A stretch of 14,473 nt of DNA, from assembly GCA_964577315.1 (NCBI GenBank), contig CAZNYT010000059.1:1-14473 (forward strand). Reading direction: 5' to 3'. The position numbers and the translations under genes are program-made. Below, one piece after another: positions 1-7,654 of the stretch. The notes under the pieces are model-generated. The model saw nothing but the letters and a program-made list of their open reading frames with translations, ran no database searches and was not told the origin of the DNA. Positions within the stretch are counted from its first letter, which is position 1, and each line of letters begins with the position of its first letter. The DNA is from Desulfonatronospira sp964577315 (GTDB lineage: Bacteria > Desulfobacterota > Desulfovibrionia > Desulfovibrionales > Desulfonatronovibrionaceae).

Positions 1-64
1 AAAGCACGCAAAAAGATCCGGTGAATATTTTGGGTTAAATATGGTGAATAGTTGCAAAGAATAT

Positions 65-712
65 TTAAGAAAATACCACTAAGGGACATTCGTTGCAAAC
101 AGGATTTTTTTTCCGGCACCAACTGTTGCCGGTGCGGACCAATAAAGCGTGGTATTCGTTGAATAGGCTTGCATCGGCTGGCAAGCGATCCATGAAGAAA
201 TCCCGGAGCTCGTGGTAGTCGATGTCTTCATGAACCAAGAAATGCCTGTTCAGGATCCTTTTGGTGTAGGCATCTACAACGAAGCTAGGTTTGCCCAGGG
301 CATAGAGCAGGATGCTGTCTGCCGTTTCAGGTCCGATCCCCTTGATTTCCAGAAGTTTGGGACGCAAGGCGTCCATGTCCATGTTTCCCAGCTCCTGGAG
401 ATAAAAATCGCACTCCGCATGTAAAAAGGAAAGGAAGTTTTTCAACCGCCTGCTTTTCAAGCGGAAATACCCAGCCGGTTTGATAAGTTGGGACAGTTCC
501 TCTTCACTTATGCTCCACATCTTTTCCGGCTGCAAAAGATCCTGTTCCCGGAGCCTGTGAATGGCTTTCTGGACATTGGACCAGTTGGTATTCTGGGTTA
601 AGATGGCTCCTACAGCCACTTCGAAAGGCGTTTCTCCCGGCCACCAATGGCTGGGACCCAGGGAGTCCGCCAAAATCTTATACATTCGCCACAATAACTC
701 GGTGTGATTCAT
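65..712 (-). CDS. Endonuclease III-related (MagIII-like) HhH-GPD DNA glycosylase
   Basis: A 215-residue base-excision-repair glycosylase that would flip out and cut damaged bases. Visible landmarks: WWPGETPFE and ILTQNT (about 23-42), IKPAGYFRLKSRRL (77-90), the helix-hairpin-helix around IKGIGPETAD (123-132) and the catalytic Asp147 in VVDAYTKRI. Classic bifunctional endonuclease III has a Lys in the hairpin (GRKTAN). Here that place is Glu129, as in the 3-methyladenine glycosylase MagIII of Helicobacter, so a monofunctional alkyl-base glycosylase is the better guess. The C-terminus carries Cys199-x6-Cys206-x2-Cys209 of a 4Fe-4S loop, but the fourth cysteine position is Ser215, the last residue. 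The start overlaps the end of prmA by 35 bp. An alternative start at Met10 (683-685) would cut this to 8 bp, and neither start has a strong ribosome binding site. The fold is sure; the substrate is inferred. Confidence 0.85.
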   Translation of the reverse strand: MNHTELLWRMYKILADSLGPSHWWPGETPFEVAVGAILTQNTNWSNVQKAIHRLREQDLLQPEKMWSISEEELSQLIKPAGYFRLKSRRLKNFLSFLHAECDFYLQELGNMDMDALRPKLLEIKGIGPETADSILLYALGKPSFVVDAYTKRILNRHFLVHEDIDYHELRDFFMDRLPADASLFNEYHALLVRTGNSWCRKKNPVCNECPLVVFS

Positions 713-1562
713 GAGCGGTTTGACCCAAGGTCCAGATCAGGGCGGACCATTCTTCATGTTGGAGTTGGAGGGGTTCGTTTAGTCCCTGGTTTTGATAACA
801 CTTGCTCACTTCCAGTGCTTGTTCTTCCAGGATTCCCGAGAGGATAAGCACTCCCTGCTGGGTTAAATGTTTTACAATATCCGGGGCCATATGTTTCAGG
901 GTGGAGGAAAGAATGTTGCCCAGGATTAAGTCGTATTGGGCATCCGGAGGTAAAACACTCAGATTCCCCTCCTGAACCTGGAAGCTTTCCCGGACCTGAT
1001 TGAGCTGAATGTTTTCCTGGGCATTCTCTACTGCTACAGGGTCAATATCCAGTCCCAGGCCGGTCATGCCCAGCTTGGCACAGGCAATGCCCAATATCCC
1101 GGAACCTGAGCCCAGGTCCAGGAAATTGGCTTTAGGGGTTAGAAGGCCTTGGTCAAAGAGCCTGGAAATGGCTTGAAGACACAGGTAAGTAGTTGCGTGG
1201 TGCCCGGTGCCAAAAGCCATTTTAGGGATGATGGACAAGGTTATGCGATCCTGCCCGGCATTATGCAGCCAGTTGGGCAGAATCAGAAAACGGTTCTCTA
1301 CATCTATGGGGGTAAAAAATTCCTGCCAGGATGTCTTCCAGTCCTGGGCAGGCACATTCTCCTCCAGGAGCTTCAGGTTGGGGCGCAGGGACAAGGCCTG
1401 GGCCTTGAAATCCAGAACCTGTTGCCCTTGATCGAAATAGATCGTCATAAGGATGTGCCCGCCTTGATCCTCTTCCTCCCAACCCCAGGTAATATGCTCA
1501 TGTAGCAAGGGTTGCACCACATCCAGGTCTTTTTTGTCCAGCAGTATTTTTAATTGATGCAT
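678..1562 (-). CDS. prmA: Ribosomal protein L11 methyltransferase PrmA
   Basis: SAM-dependent cytoplasmic enzyme that trimethylates amino groups of ribosomal protein L11. The 294-residue length fits the family. The N-terminal L11-binding domain (about 1-90) ends in the family signature DWKTSWQEFFTPI (74-86). The linker MAFGTGHHATT (115-125) precedes a class I methyltransferase domain with motif I FLDLGSGSGILGIA (147-160), the acidic motif II end LDIDPVAVENA (171-181) and the NILSSTL active-site motif (216-222; usually NILA). It is followed, with overlap, by the DNA glycosylase gene and preceded by the fold-back spacer rather than directly by argD. Upstream of the chosen ATG no Shine-Dalgarno is evident, but the N-terminus has the expected length. 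Conserved residues are intact, so it is probably functional. Confidence 0.95.
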   Translation of the reverse strand: MHQLKILLDKKDLDVVQPLLHEHITWGWEEEDQGGHILMTIYFDQGQQVLDFKAQALSLRPNLKLLEENVPAQDWKTSWQEFFTPIDVENRFLILPNWLHNAGQDRITLSIIPKMAFGTGHHATTYLCLQAISRLFDQGLLTPKANFLDLGSGSGILGIACAKLGMTGLGLDIDPVAVENAQENIQLNQVRESFQVQEGNLSVLPPDAQYDLILGNILSSTLKHMAPDIVKHLTQQGVLILSGILEEQALEVSKCYQNQGLNEPLQLQHEEWSALIWTLGQTAHESHRVIVANV

Positions 1563-1927
1563 CGGGTATTCAATTTATTAAATGTAAAAACATGGTGAAT
1601 AGAACTATAGCGAAACTTATTATTAACTACAACGAAACTTAATTCTATAACCATGGCTCTATAAACCGCCTTACTATTATGACAGCAACTCGTACTCGAG
1701 GTCCGAGGGTTCTGCAAAATGGGCGTAAACTGTGTGAGCGACGTAGGCAGCGTTCATCAAAATCGTAGGTCTATAATAAGCTCACGGTCCCTATTCAAGC
1801 ATTTCCTGAAATCGGGTCACCAGAAATATAGATTTTGATATACGCTGCCTTGGAGCGAGTTTTTACGGCCTGTTTGCAGAATTCTCGGACCTCTGGATAA
1901 TAAGTTTCGTTGTAGTTATAGTTGTTT
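1563..1927. other. Non-coding spacer filled by a fold-back element
   Basis: No plausible gene lies in this 365-bp gap between the 91-residue hypothetical gene and prmA. Most of it is the long imperfect inverted repeat annotated separately. The flank next to prmA (1563-1602) is AT-rich and presumably carries the prmA promoter, but I see no convincing -35/-10 pair. Confidence 0.7.
1603..1923. repeat. Long imperfect inverted repeat (fold-back / MITE-like element)
   Basis: Several nested complementary blocks occur in order. Positions 1625-1641 and 1901-1917 are a perfect 17-bp inverted pair. Positions 1697-1718 pair with 1873-1893 (GGTCCGAG against CTCGGACC, then TCTGCAAA against TTTGCAGA). Positions 1746-1764 pair with 1831-1849 (17 of 19 match; GGCAGCGT against ACGCTGCC). 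The outermost AACTATA (1603-1609) matches TATAGTT (1917-1923). The left arm holds about 50 extra bases (1642-1696), and its end is duplicated: 1603-1619 and 1625-1641 are 17-mers with 2 mismatches. The right border lies 4 bp from the stop codon of the neighbouring hypothetical gene. There is no coding potential. The form suits a non-autonomous fold-back transposon or a long-hairpin RNA; which of the two is unknown. Confidence 0.75.
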
Positions 1928-2203
1928 TTAGGTAAATATTTCCTTGATCCGGCCCTGGCTTTTTTCCGGTACCAACATGGAGGAAGCTTTTTCGTGCATG
2001 ATCCAGTGATGCTGCATTTCCCATCTGTCCTCAGGATGAAGCTTGGGTCCTGGACACGGTCGGGGCAGCACCTCCAGGATTTTGTCCAGAGCCTGTTGCG
2101 GGGGCCAGACTCCGGAAAGCCATCTGGGCCTTAGATCAAGCCTGCCCTCGGAGTCAACCCGGGGAGCAGGGTAGCCTGATATGGCCGGTGTTGCGTTGTT
2201 CAT
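1928..2203 (-). CDS. Hypothetical protein, 91 residues, downstream of argD
   Basis: I do not recognise this protein. It starts 7 bp after the argD stop with a good Shine-Dalgarno (GAAGG, 2206-2210, spacing about 4), so it is probably translated as the next gene of the dut-argD run. The product is Pro- and Trp-rich, with RPRWLSGVWPP (26-36), a Pro-rich LPRPCPGPKLHPEDRWEM stretch and HHWIMHEK. It has no signal peptide, membrane span or cofactor motif. The fold-back element begins only a few bases past the stop, so the C-terminus could have been changed by that insertion. A shadow frame is unlikely given the ribosome binding site and spacing. The function is unknown. Confidence 0.65.
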   Translation of the reverse strand: MNNATPAISGYPAPRVDSEGRLDLRPRWLSGVWPPQQALDKILEVLPRPCPGPKLHPEDRWEMQHHWIMHEKASSMLVPEKSQGRIKEIFT

Positions 2204-2210
2204 ATGCCTT

Positions 2211-3401
2211 CTACATCCGGGACAAGTTGTTCTTTAGGGTGCGGGCAAAGTCCTGGATATCCTGCCTGGAAATAGTCAGGGGAGGTAGCAGCCTGAGCAC
2301 CCTTTCCTGGGTTAGGTTGAGAACAAAGCCTTGATGCAGCAGCTTTGTCCAGAGTTCCTTGCCCGGGAAAGTCAGCTCAATACCCAGCATCAATCCGCTG
2401 CCGCGCACATCCTGAATACTTCCAGGGAACTCTCTTTGTATTTCTCGGAAAAGCTCCATAGCCCAGGCTCCGTCTTCCCGGCTTTTTTGCACCAGGTTCT
2501 CTCTCTGGAGGATTTCCAGGCTCTTCAAAGCAGTTGCCGAAGCCAGAGGGCCTCCTCCGAATGTGGTGCCGTGGCTGCCGGCGTCAAAGGCTCCTGCCAA
2601 TTCCTCGCTGGACATAAGCGCTCCCATGGGCAGACCTCCGGCCAAGGACTTGGCGGAAGTGATCATGTCCGGGTTCAGTCCCAGGAGCTCATGAGCCCAA
2701 AATGCGCCAGTACGTGCCAGCCCGGTTTGGATCTCGTCCACGATGAGCAGGATGCTGTGTTTTTCCTGCAATTCCTTGATCTTGGCCACAAAATCCTGGG
2801 ATAAATGCTGCACTCCGGACTCGCCCTGGATGCATTCCATCATGATTCCGGCGGTCTGGCTGGTAACAGCTTCTTCCAAGGCCTGGGGATCGTTCAAGGG
2901 CACGATCCGGAAACCGGGGGGCAAGGGGCCGAATCCCTCCTTGATCTTGTCCTGGCCGGTAGCAGTCAGGGTGGCAAGGCTCCGCCCGTGAAAAGAACCG
3001 GTAAAGGTCAGCAGCTCAAAGCGCTCCGGATGTGTTCTGTGCATGTATCGGCGCATAAGCTTTATGGCAGCCTCGTTGGCCTCGGCCCCGGAGTTGCAGA
3101 AAAAGGCCTTGTCCAGCACGCAGGTCCGGGCGAGTTCTTCAGCTAGTTGAACCTGCTCTTCCTGGAAAAAGAGATTGCTCACATGGATGAGTTTCTCAGC
3201 CTGTTTTTTTAGGGTTTCCACTATTTCCGGGTGGCTGTGCCCCAGGTTGCAAACGGATATCCCGGCTAAAAGATCAACGTATTCCCTGTCTTGAAAATCG
3301 TATAAACGGCATCCCTCAGCCCGCTTTACTGCCAAAGGGTAGCGGGAATAAGTGGGGCACAAGTGTTTTTCTGCCCGGGATCCCAGGGAGGTGTGATCCA
3401 T
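2211..3401 (-). CDS. argD: Acetylornithine aminotransferase (class III, PLP)
   Basis: Cytoplasmic PLP enzyme that converts N-acetylglutamate semialdehyde and glutamate to N-acetylornithine in arginine synthesis. ArgD enzymes often also make succinyldiaminopimelate. The protein is full length (396 residues). It shows SGAEANEAAIK (104-114) for phosphate binding, FHGR with Arg140, the LIVDEIQTGLARTG segment with the PLP-contacting Asp222, the Schiff-base lysine Lys251 in TSAKSLAGGLPMG, and GTTFGGGPLA (278-287). The start has a strong Shine-Dalgarno (AGGAG, about 9-10 bp upstream). It lies 56 bp downstream of dut on the same strand, so the two are likely co-transcribed. Other omega-aminotransferases are close relatives, but length, motifs and context favour ArgD. 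Confidence 0.93.
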   Translation of the reverse strand: MDHTSLGSRAEKHLCPTYSRYPLAVKRAEGCRLYDFQDREYVDLLAGISVCNLGHSHPEIVETLKKQAEKLIHVSNLFFQEEQVQLAEELARTCVLDKAFFCNSGAEANEAAIKLMRRYMHRTHPERFELLTFTGSFHGRSLATLTATGQDKIKEGFGPLPPGFRIVPLNDPQALEEAVTSQTAGIMMECIQGESGVQHLSQDFVAKIKELQEKHSILLIVDEIQTGLARTGAFWAHELLGLNPDMITSAKSLAGGLPMGALMSSEELAGAFDAGSHGTTFGGGPLASATALKSLEILQRENLVQKSREDGAWAMELFREIQREFPGSIQDVRGSGLMLGIELTFPGKELWTKLLHQGFVLNLTQERVLRLLPPLTISRQDIQDFARTLKNNLSRM

Positions 3402-3457
3402 GTTAAAATCGCTCCTGCTTGCTTGTGTTCTTATGGGACCTTCGCTGGGGGAAAGCT

Positions 3458-3919
3458 TCAGTTTCCGGTATGGCCGAAGCCACCAGAGCCTCTTTCAGTG
3501 GATGAAAGTTCCTGTGCTACCTGGAATTTGGCCTGAACCCAGGGCATGAATATCAACTGGGCGATACGCTGGCCCCGGCTTACTGTCCTGGATTCCAGGG
3601 AGTTGTTAAGAAGCGAAACTATTATTTCGCCCCTGTAATCGGGATCAATTACTCCCACTCCCTGGCTCACCACCAAGCCCTGCTTGGTCCCAAGGCCGCT
3701 GCGCGAGAAAATGAACCCGGCCACTCCAGCTTTGGTGATTTCCAGGGCAATCCCCGTGGGAAAGGGATACCTCTCCCCAGGAGGGAGGGATACCTGGGTA
3801 TCCTTGGGCCATGCGCGCAAGTCCACCCCAGCGGAATTCGGGGTGGCGTATTCCAGCGGGTTTTCACCCGGCTCCGCATGCTCCAGATGCTTTATTTTTA
3901 CCATTACCTGTTGGTCCAT
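3458..3919 (-). CDS. dut: Deoxyuridine 5'-triphosphate nucleotidohydrolase (dUTPase)
   Basis: Hydrolyses dUTP to dUMP and pyrophosphate, keeping uracil out of DNA and supplying dTMP synthesis. All five trimeric dUTPase motifs are present in the 153-residue chain: motif 1 AGVDLRA (30-36), motif 2 RSGLGTKQGL (73-82), motif 3 GVGVIDPDYRGEI (87-99), motif 4 RGQRIAQLIF (115-124) and the C-terminal flexible motif 5 RGSGGFGHTG (143-152). Motif 3 holds the catalytic Asp92. The start has an AGGA about 9 bp upstream. It is the first gene of the leftward group and diverges from glgP across 300 bp. Confidence 0.96.
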   Translation of the reverse strand: MDQQVMVKIKHLEHAEPGENPLEYATPNSAGVDLRAWPKDTQVSLPPGERYPFPTGIALEITKAGVAGFIFSRSGLGTKQGLVVSQGVGVIDPDYRGEIIVSLLNNSLESRTVSRGQRIAQLIFMPWVQAKFQVAQELSSTERGSGGFGHTGN

Positions 3920-4219
3920 GTTGGTTGATCCTGGTCGCTAAGAGTAGAAACAATTGTTTTTGGGTGACTTCAAGGTTTTAAATTGGTATAAAAATCTTCG
4001 CGAGTTAAATAATAAGTATAACCCTTGAGCTTTCATCCTGCAAGGGTTAAATGTATCTTGCAATTTCAGGATATGGGTGGCAGAAAAGATCATTGTTCGG
4101 CCTTGGTTTTATTCCCGTAAGCATTTGTTTTAGAAACCTCGCTGTTTGTAAAGATTCAGTTGGAGCTTTCCGGGCAATAAAACCATATCTGGAATGCGAT
4201 AACCCCAAAGGAAGAAGGT
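3920..4219. promoter_or_regulatory. Divergent dut / glgP control region
   Basis: This AT-rich 300-bp gap must hold the promoters of both divergent genes. The plus-strand end has a clear ribosome binding site for glgP (AAGGAAGAAGG, ending 2 bp before the ATG). Near the middle is a perfect 9-bp inverted repeat, TAACCCTTG (4019-4027) and CAAGGGTTA (4041-4049), with a 13-nt gap. No T-run follows on either strand, so it is more likely a protein-binding site or RNA hairpin than a terminator. I could not pick convincing -35/-10 boxes. Open frames in this gap are AT-rich and lack support. Confidence 0.5.
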
Positions 4220-6781
4220 ATGCGTCCAGTAAAAGTATACAATGTGATTCCCAAACTGCCGGAGGAGCTGGCCCCGCTGTGGGATCTGGCCTTTAACTAC
4301 TGGTTTTCGTGGAAGCACGAGATAAGCGAGCTGTTCAGCAGAATCGACTATAATCTCTGGGAAGAAAGCCGGCAGAACCCGGTGCAGTTCTTAAAGCTTT
4401 TACCTCAAAGCACTTTCCAGGAGTTGGCCCAGGATGAGTTTTTCCTGGATAGATTGAACCAGGTTAAAAACAGCTTGGATACTTACCGGTCCTCGTCCAA
4501 ATCCTACTTCGAATTTGAAGGAAGCGAAGGCGAGCCGGTCGTGGCCTATTTTAGCGCGGAATACGGGATTAGTCTTTGCCTGCCCATCTATTCCGGAGGC
4601 CTGGGGGTCTTGGCCGGAGATCATCTCAAGTCCGCCAGTGACCTGAATTTACCCCTGGTGGGCATAGGGCTGTGCTACCAGCAGGGATATTTCAGGCAAT
4701 ACTTGACCAATGACGGCTGGCAGCAGGAGAAATATCCCATCAACGATTTTGAGCAGATGCCTTTAACCCTGGTCAAGGATGAGCAGGGGCAGCCCTTGAC
4801 GGTGCAGGTAAGTCTTTTGGAGCGCAAGGTAGATCTTAGAATCTGGAAGGCTAAGGTGGGTCGGATAGATCTGTATCTTCTGGATACCAACTTGAATTCC
4901 AATGAACCTCAGGACCGGGAGATCACCTCTCAGCTTTACGGCGGAGACTGGGAGATGCGCTTGCAGCAGGAGGTGGTGCTGGGTATCGGGGGTGTCCGTG
5001 CACTATATGCCCTGGGGATGAATCCCAGGGTGATTCACATGAATGAGGGGCATTCCGCTTTTGCTGGCTTGGAAAGGATCCGGATCTTTATGCAGGAACA
5101 TGGGCTATCCTTTGAAGCCGCTACCGAGGTGGTGGCATCCAGCAGCGTGTTTACCACCCATACGCCTGTGCCAGCGGGTAACGACCGTTTTGCTCCGGAT
5201 CTTATGCACAAGTATTTTGAACCCTATGCCCATGAACTGGGATTGGCCTTCAAGGTCTTTATGGCCCTGGGTAGGGAGGATCCCAGGGATGATATGGAGC
5301 ATTTCTGCATGACTGTCCTGGCTTTGCGCTTGTCCCGGTTTAACAACGGGGTTAGCCAGCTTCACGGGCAGGTTTCCCGGGATATGTGGAAAAAGGTCTG
5401 GGCCCAGTATCCCGTGGATGACGTACCTATTGGTGCCATTACCAATGGCATTCATATTCCCACCTGGATTGCTCCGGATATGTCCTATCTTTTTGATCGC
5501 TATTTGGGTTCGGATTGGAGGGAAGATCCGGATTGCGAGAGGGTTTGGAAGCAATCCGAAGCCATACCGGACTCCGAGCTCTGGAGAACACATGAGCGCC
5601 TCAGAGAACGCTTGGTGGACTATGTGCGGCGGAGGCTTATGGAGCAGATTTTGGCCAGGGGCGGGAAGCGTTACGAACTGGAGATGGCGGAAGACGTTTT
5701 GGATCCCACCATTTTGACCATAGGATTTGCCCGCAGATTCGCTACCTATAAAAGGGCCAATCTCCTTCTGACTGATCTCAAGAGGCTGCTGGAGATTGTT
5801 AACCACGAAAGATATCCAGTGCAGTTCATTTTTGCAGGCAAGGCCCATCCCAAGGATGTGGAGGGCAAGAAGATCATCCAGCAGATTGTGCAGTATAGCC
5901 GCCAGCAGGAGCTTAGACACCGTTTCGTTTTTCTCGAGGATTATGACCTGGAGATAGCTGGGTACATGCTTCAGGGCTGCGATGTATGGCTGAACAATCC
6001 CAAGCGCCCTTTGGAAGCCTGCGGAACCAGCGGCATGAAGGCAGTGGCCAACGGCGTGCTGAACTTCAGCACCCTGGATGGCTGGTGGGACGAGGCCTAC
6101 ACCCATGATAATCGCTACGGATGGGCCATCGGGTTCGGCAACATATTCTCGGACGAGGAATATCAGGATCTGGTGGAGAGCCATTATTTGTACAATGTCC
6201 TGGAGAAGGAGATTGTGCCCACCTTTTATAACCGCAGGCACGGCAGTCTTCCTTCTGAATGGGTGCGCAAGATGAAGAATGGGCTCAAGGACTTGGCCCC
6301 CACGTACAGTTCCCATCGCATGGTGGAAGAGTATGTTGAGACCGCGTACATGCCTGCGTACAATAACTTCATGGCTCTGGAAAAGAACTCTTTCGAACAG
6401 GCCAAGAGCTTAGCGGACTGGAGAATGGATCTTATGACCAAGTGGGGTGAAGTCCAGATACGAAACGTCCAGGGCGCGGGCGTGGATGAGTTGTATGCAG
6501 GTGAAGAACTGACTGTGAGAGCGGAGGTGTTCCTGAACGGCCTGAGCACCCAGGATGTGCAAGTGGAGATTTACGCTGGGGACGTGGATATGGAAGGAAA
6601 TTTTCTAAGCCGCAAAACCGCCTGTATGCACAACCAGGAAGAATTGGAAGACGGCTGGATCGTTTATAAAGGATCTCTGGAAACCTTCCATACCGGGCGT
6701 TTTGGTTATACTGTACGCATTCTGCCCTATCACTCCCTGCTTTTGGATCCCCACTGCCTGGGCTTGATTCATTGGGCTTGA
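4220..6781 (+). CDS. glgP: Alpha-glucan (glycogen/maltodextrin) phosphorylase, GT35
   Basis: PLP-dependent phosphorolysis of alpha-1,4-glucan to glucose-1-phosphate, in the cytoplasm. At 853 residues it belongs to the bacterial alpha-glucan phosphorylase type that begins with a DUF3417-like region (LPEELAPLWDLAFNYWFSW, about 13-31). Other signatures are YSGGLGVLAGDHLKSASDL, HMNEGHSAF, TTHTPVPAGND, the phosphate-site FAGKAHPKD and ACGTSGMKA, whose Lys607 should carry PLP. A beta-rich C-terminal tail (about 745-853) follows, typical of this subtype rather than of E. coli GlgP. A strong Shine-Dalgarno sits directly before the ATG. Divergent from dut. No glycogen synthesis gene is visible here, so its physiological partner is elsewhere. 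The antisense strand has long open frames, including one of 403 codons, which are composition shadows. Confidence 0.95.
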   Translation: MRPVKVYNVIPKLPEELAPLWDLAFNYWFSWKHEISELFSRIDYNLWEESRQNPVQFLKLLPQSTFQELAQDEFFLDRLNQVKNSLDTYRSSSKSYFEFEGSEGEPVVAYFSAEYGISLCLPIYSGGLGVLAGDHLKSASDLNLPLVGIGLCYQQGYFRQYLTNDGWQQEKYPINDFEQMPLTLVKDEQGQPLTVQVSLLERKVDLRIWKAKVGRIDLYLLDTNLNSNEPQDREITSQLYGGDWEMRLQQEVVLGIGGVRALYALGMNPRVIHMNEGHSAFAGLERIRIFMQEHGLSFEAATEVVASSSVFTTHTPVPAGNDRFAPDLMHKYFEPYAHELGLAFKVFMALGREDPRDDMEHFCMTVLALRLSRFNNGVSQLHGQVSRDMWKKVWAQYPVDDVPIGAITNGIHIPTWIAPDMSYLFDRYLGSDWREDPDCERVWKQSEAIPDSELWRTHERLRERLVDYVRRRLMEQILARGGKRYELEMAEDVLDPTILTIGFARRFATYKRANLLLTDLKRLLEIVNHERYPVQFIFAGKAHPKDVEGKKIIQQIVQYSRQQELRHRFVFLEDYDLEIAGYMLQGCDVWLNNPKRPLEACGTSGMKAVANGVLNFSTLDGWWDEAYTHDNRYGWAIGFGNIFSDEEYQDLVESHYLYNVLEKEIVPTFYNRRHGSLPSEWVRKMKNGLKDLAPTYSSHRMVEEYVETAYMPAYNNFMALEKNSFEQAKSLADWRMDLMTKWGEVQIRNVQGAGVDELYAGEELTVRAEVFLNGLSTQDVQVEIYAGDVDMEGNFLSRKTACMHNQEELEDGWIVYKGSLETFHTGRFGYTVRILPYHSLLLDPHCLGLIHWA

Positions 6782-6810
6782 TTGTAGTTTTATTCTGGGA
6801 TTCATGATCA

Positions 6811-6849
6811 GTAGCCAGTGGACTGTAGCCAGTAGCCAGTCTCCACTGG
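6811..6849. repeat. Short GTAGCCAGT repeats within a hairpin
   Basis: In the spacer between glgP and tlyA the 9-mer GTAGCCAGT occurs three times (6811-6819, 6825-6833, 6832-6840). It is enclosed by a perfect 8-bp inverted pair, CCAGTGGA (6815-6822) and TCCACTGG (6842-6849). There is no T-run, so it is not a standard intrinsic terminator. It may be a small repeat array or an RNA stem between two transcription units. Confidence 0.6.
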
Positions 6850-6889
6850 AATTTGAGGGTTGGATGAGACCTGGGGCATACAGTGAATC

Positions 6890-7645
6890 ATGAGCAAGAA
6901 CAAGGAGCGCGCGGATCTTTTGCTGCAGCAGCAGGGATTGGCTGATTCCCGGGAAATGGCCAAGAGGATGATCATGGCCGGGCAGGTTTACCAGTTGCAA
7001 AGGGAACAAAAAGTTCGAATACAGAAGCCGGGCCAGATCTTGCCGGATACCAGCTTGCTGTGGGCAGATCCCGGGGAGAGGTTTGTCAGCCGTGGCGGCG
7101 AGAAACTCTTAACCGCTTTGGAAGAATTCGATATTCGCCCCGTAGATAAAGTTTGCCTGGATGTGGGCGCTTCTACCGGGGGGTTTACTGATTGCTTGCT
7201 CCAACTGGGAGCGCTGCGGGTTTATGCCCTGGATGTTGGCTCTGGGCAGTTGGATTGGAAGCTGCGCCAGGACTGCCGTGTGATTAACCTGGAAAAGGTG
7301 AATATCCGCAAGGCCCAAGCTTCTTTGTTGCCGGAGAAGGTGGGTCTGGCCACTATAGATTGTTCTTTTATCTCCTTGACCCAGGTATTGCCGGCGGTTC
7401 TTCAGTACCTGAGCCGGGGATCAGAGGTGATTGCCCTGGTCAAGCCCCAGTTTGAGGCGGGCAGGCAACAAGCGGTCAAGGGCGTGGTCAAGTCCTTGGA
7501 GGTGGTGCAGCAGGCTGTCCAAAAGGTGGGGGAATACGCGGAGCGGGAGCTGGGACTGGAATGGGTGGGACAGGTTCCTTCCCGGATTCAGGGACCCAAG
7601 GGCAATCAGGAATATTTGATATATTTGCGCTATATTCCAGAATAA
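6890..7645 (+). CDS. tlyA: TlyA family rRNA 2'-O-methyltransferase
   Basis: TlyA enzymes 2'-O-methylate cytidines in 16S and/or 23S rRNA and can affect capreomycin sensitivity; the 'hemolysin' name is historical. The 251 residues comprise an N-terminal S4 RNA-binding domain (about 6-63, RADLLLQQQGLADSREMAK), the linker VSRGGEKLLTAL, and an FtsJ-like methyltransferase domain with motif I CLDVGASTGGFTDCLL (89-104), VYALDVGSGQLDWKLR (111-126), DCSFISL (157-163) and LVKPQFEAG. The catalytic set Lys72, Asp157, Lys185, Glu241 is at a constant +3 offset from the K69/D154/K182/E238 that I recall for the mycobacterial enzyme. The ribosome binding site is weak. It is followed within 10 bp by trmH, forming an operon. 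Confidence 0.94.
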   Translation: MSKNKERADLLLQQQGLADSREMAKRMIMAGQVYQLQREQKVRIQKPGQILPDTSLLWADPGERFVSRGGEKLLTALEEFDIRPVDKVCLDVGASTGGFTDCLLQLGALRVYALDVGSGQLDWKLRQDCRVINLEKVNIRKAQASLLPEKVGLATIDCSFISLTQVLPAVLQYLSRGSEVIALVKPQFEAGRQQAVKGVVKSLEVVQQAVQKVGEYAERELGLEWVGQVPSRIQGPKGNQEYLIYLRYIPE

Positions 7646-7654
7646 TGGATAGGT

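Noticed and set aside
4051..4296. 81-codon plus-strand frame in the dut-glgP gap
   Set aside because: No ribosome binding site, runs into glgP in another frame, and reads as AT-rich non-coding DNA.
5105..6316. 403-codon open frame antisense to glgP
   Set aside because: It lies wholly inside the well-supported phosphorylase gene and has no recognisable motifs and no ribosome binding site. It is open because of the codon make-up of the sense gene.
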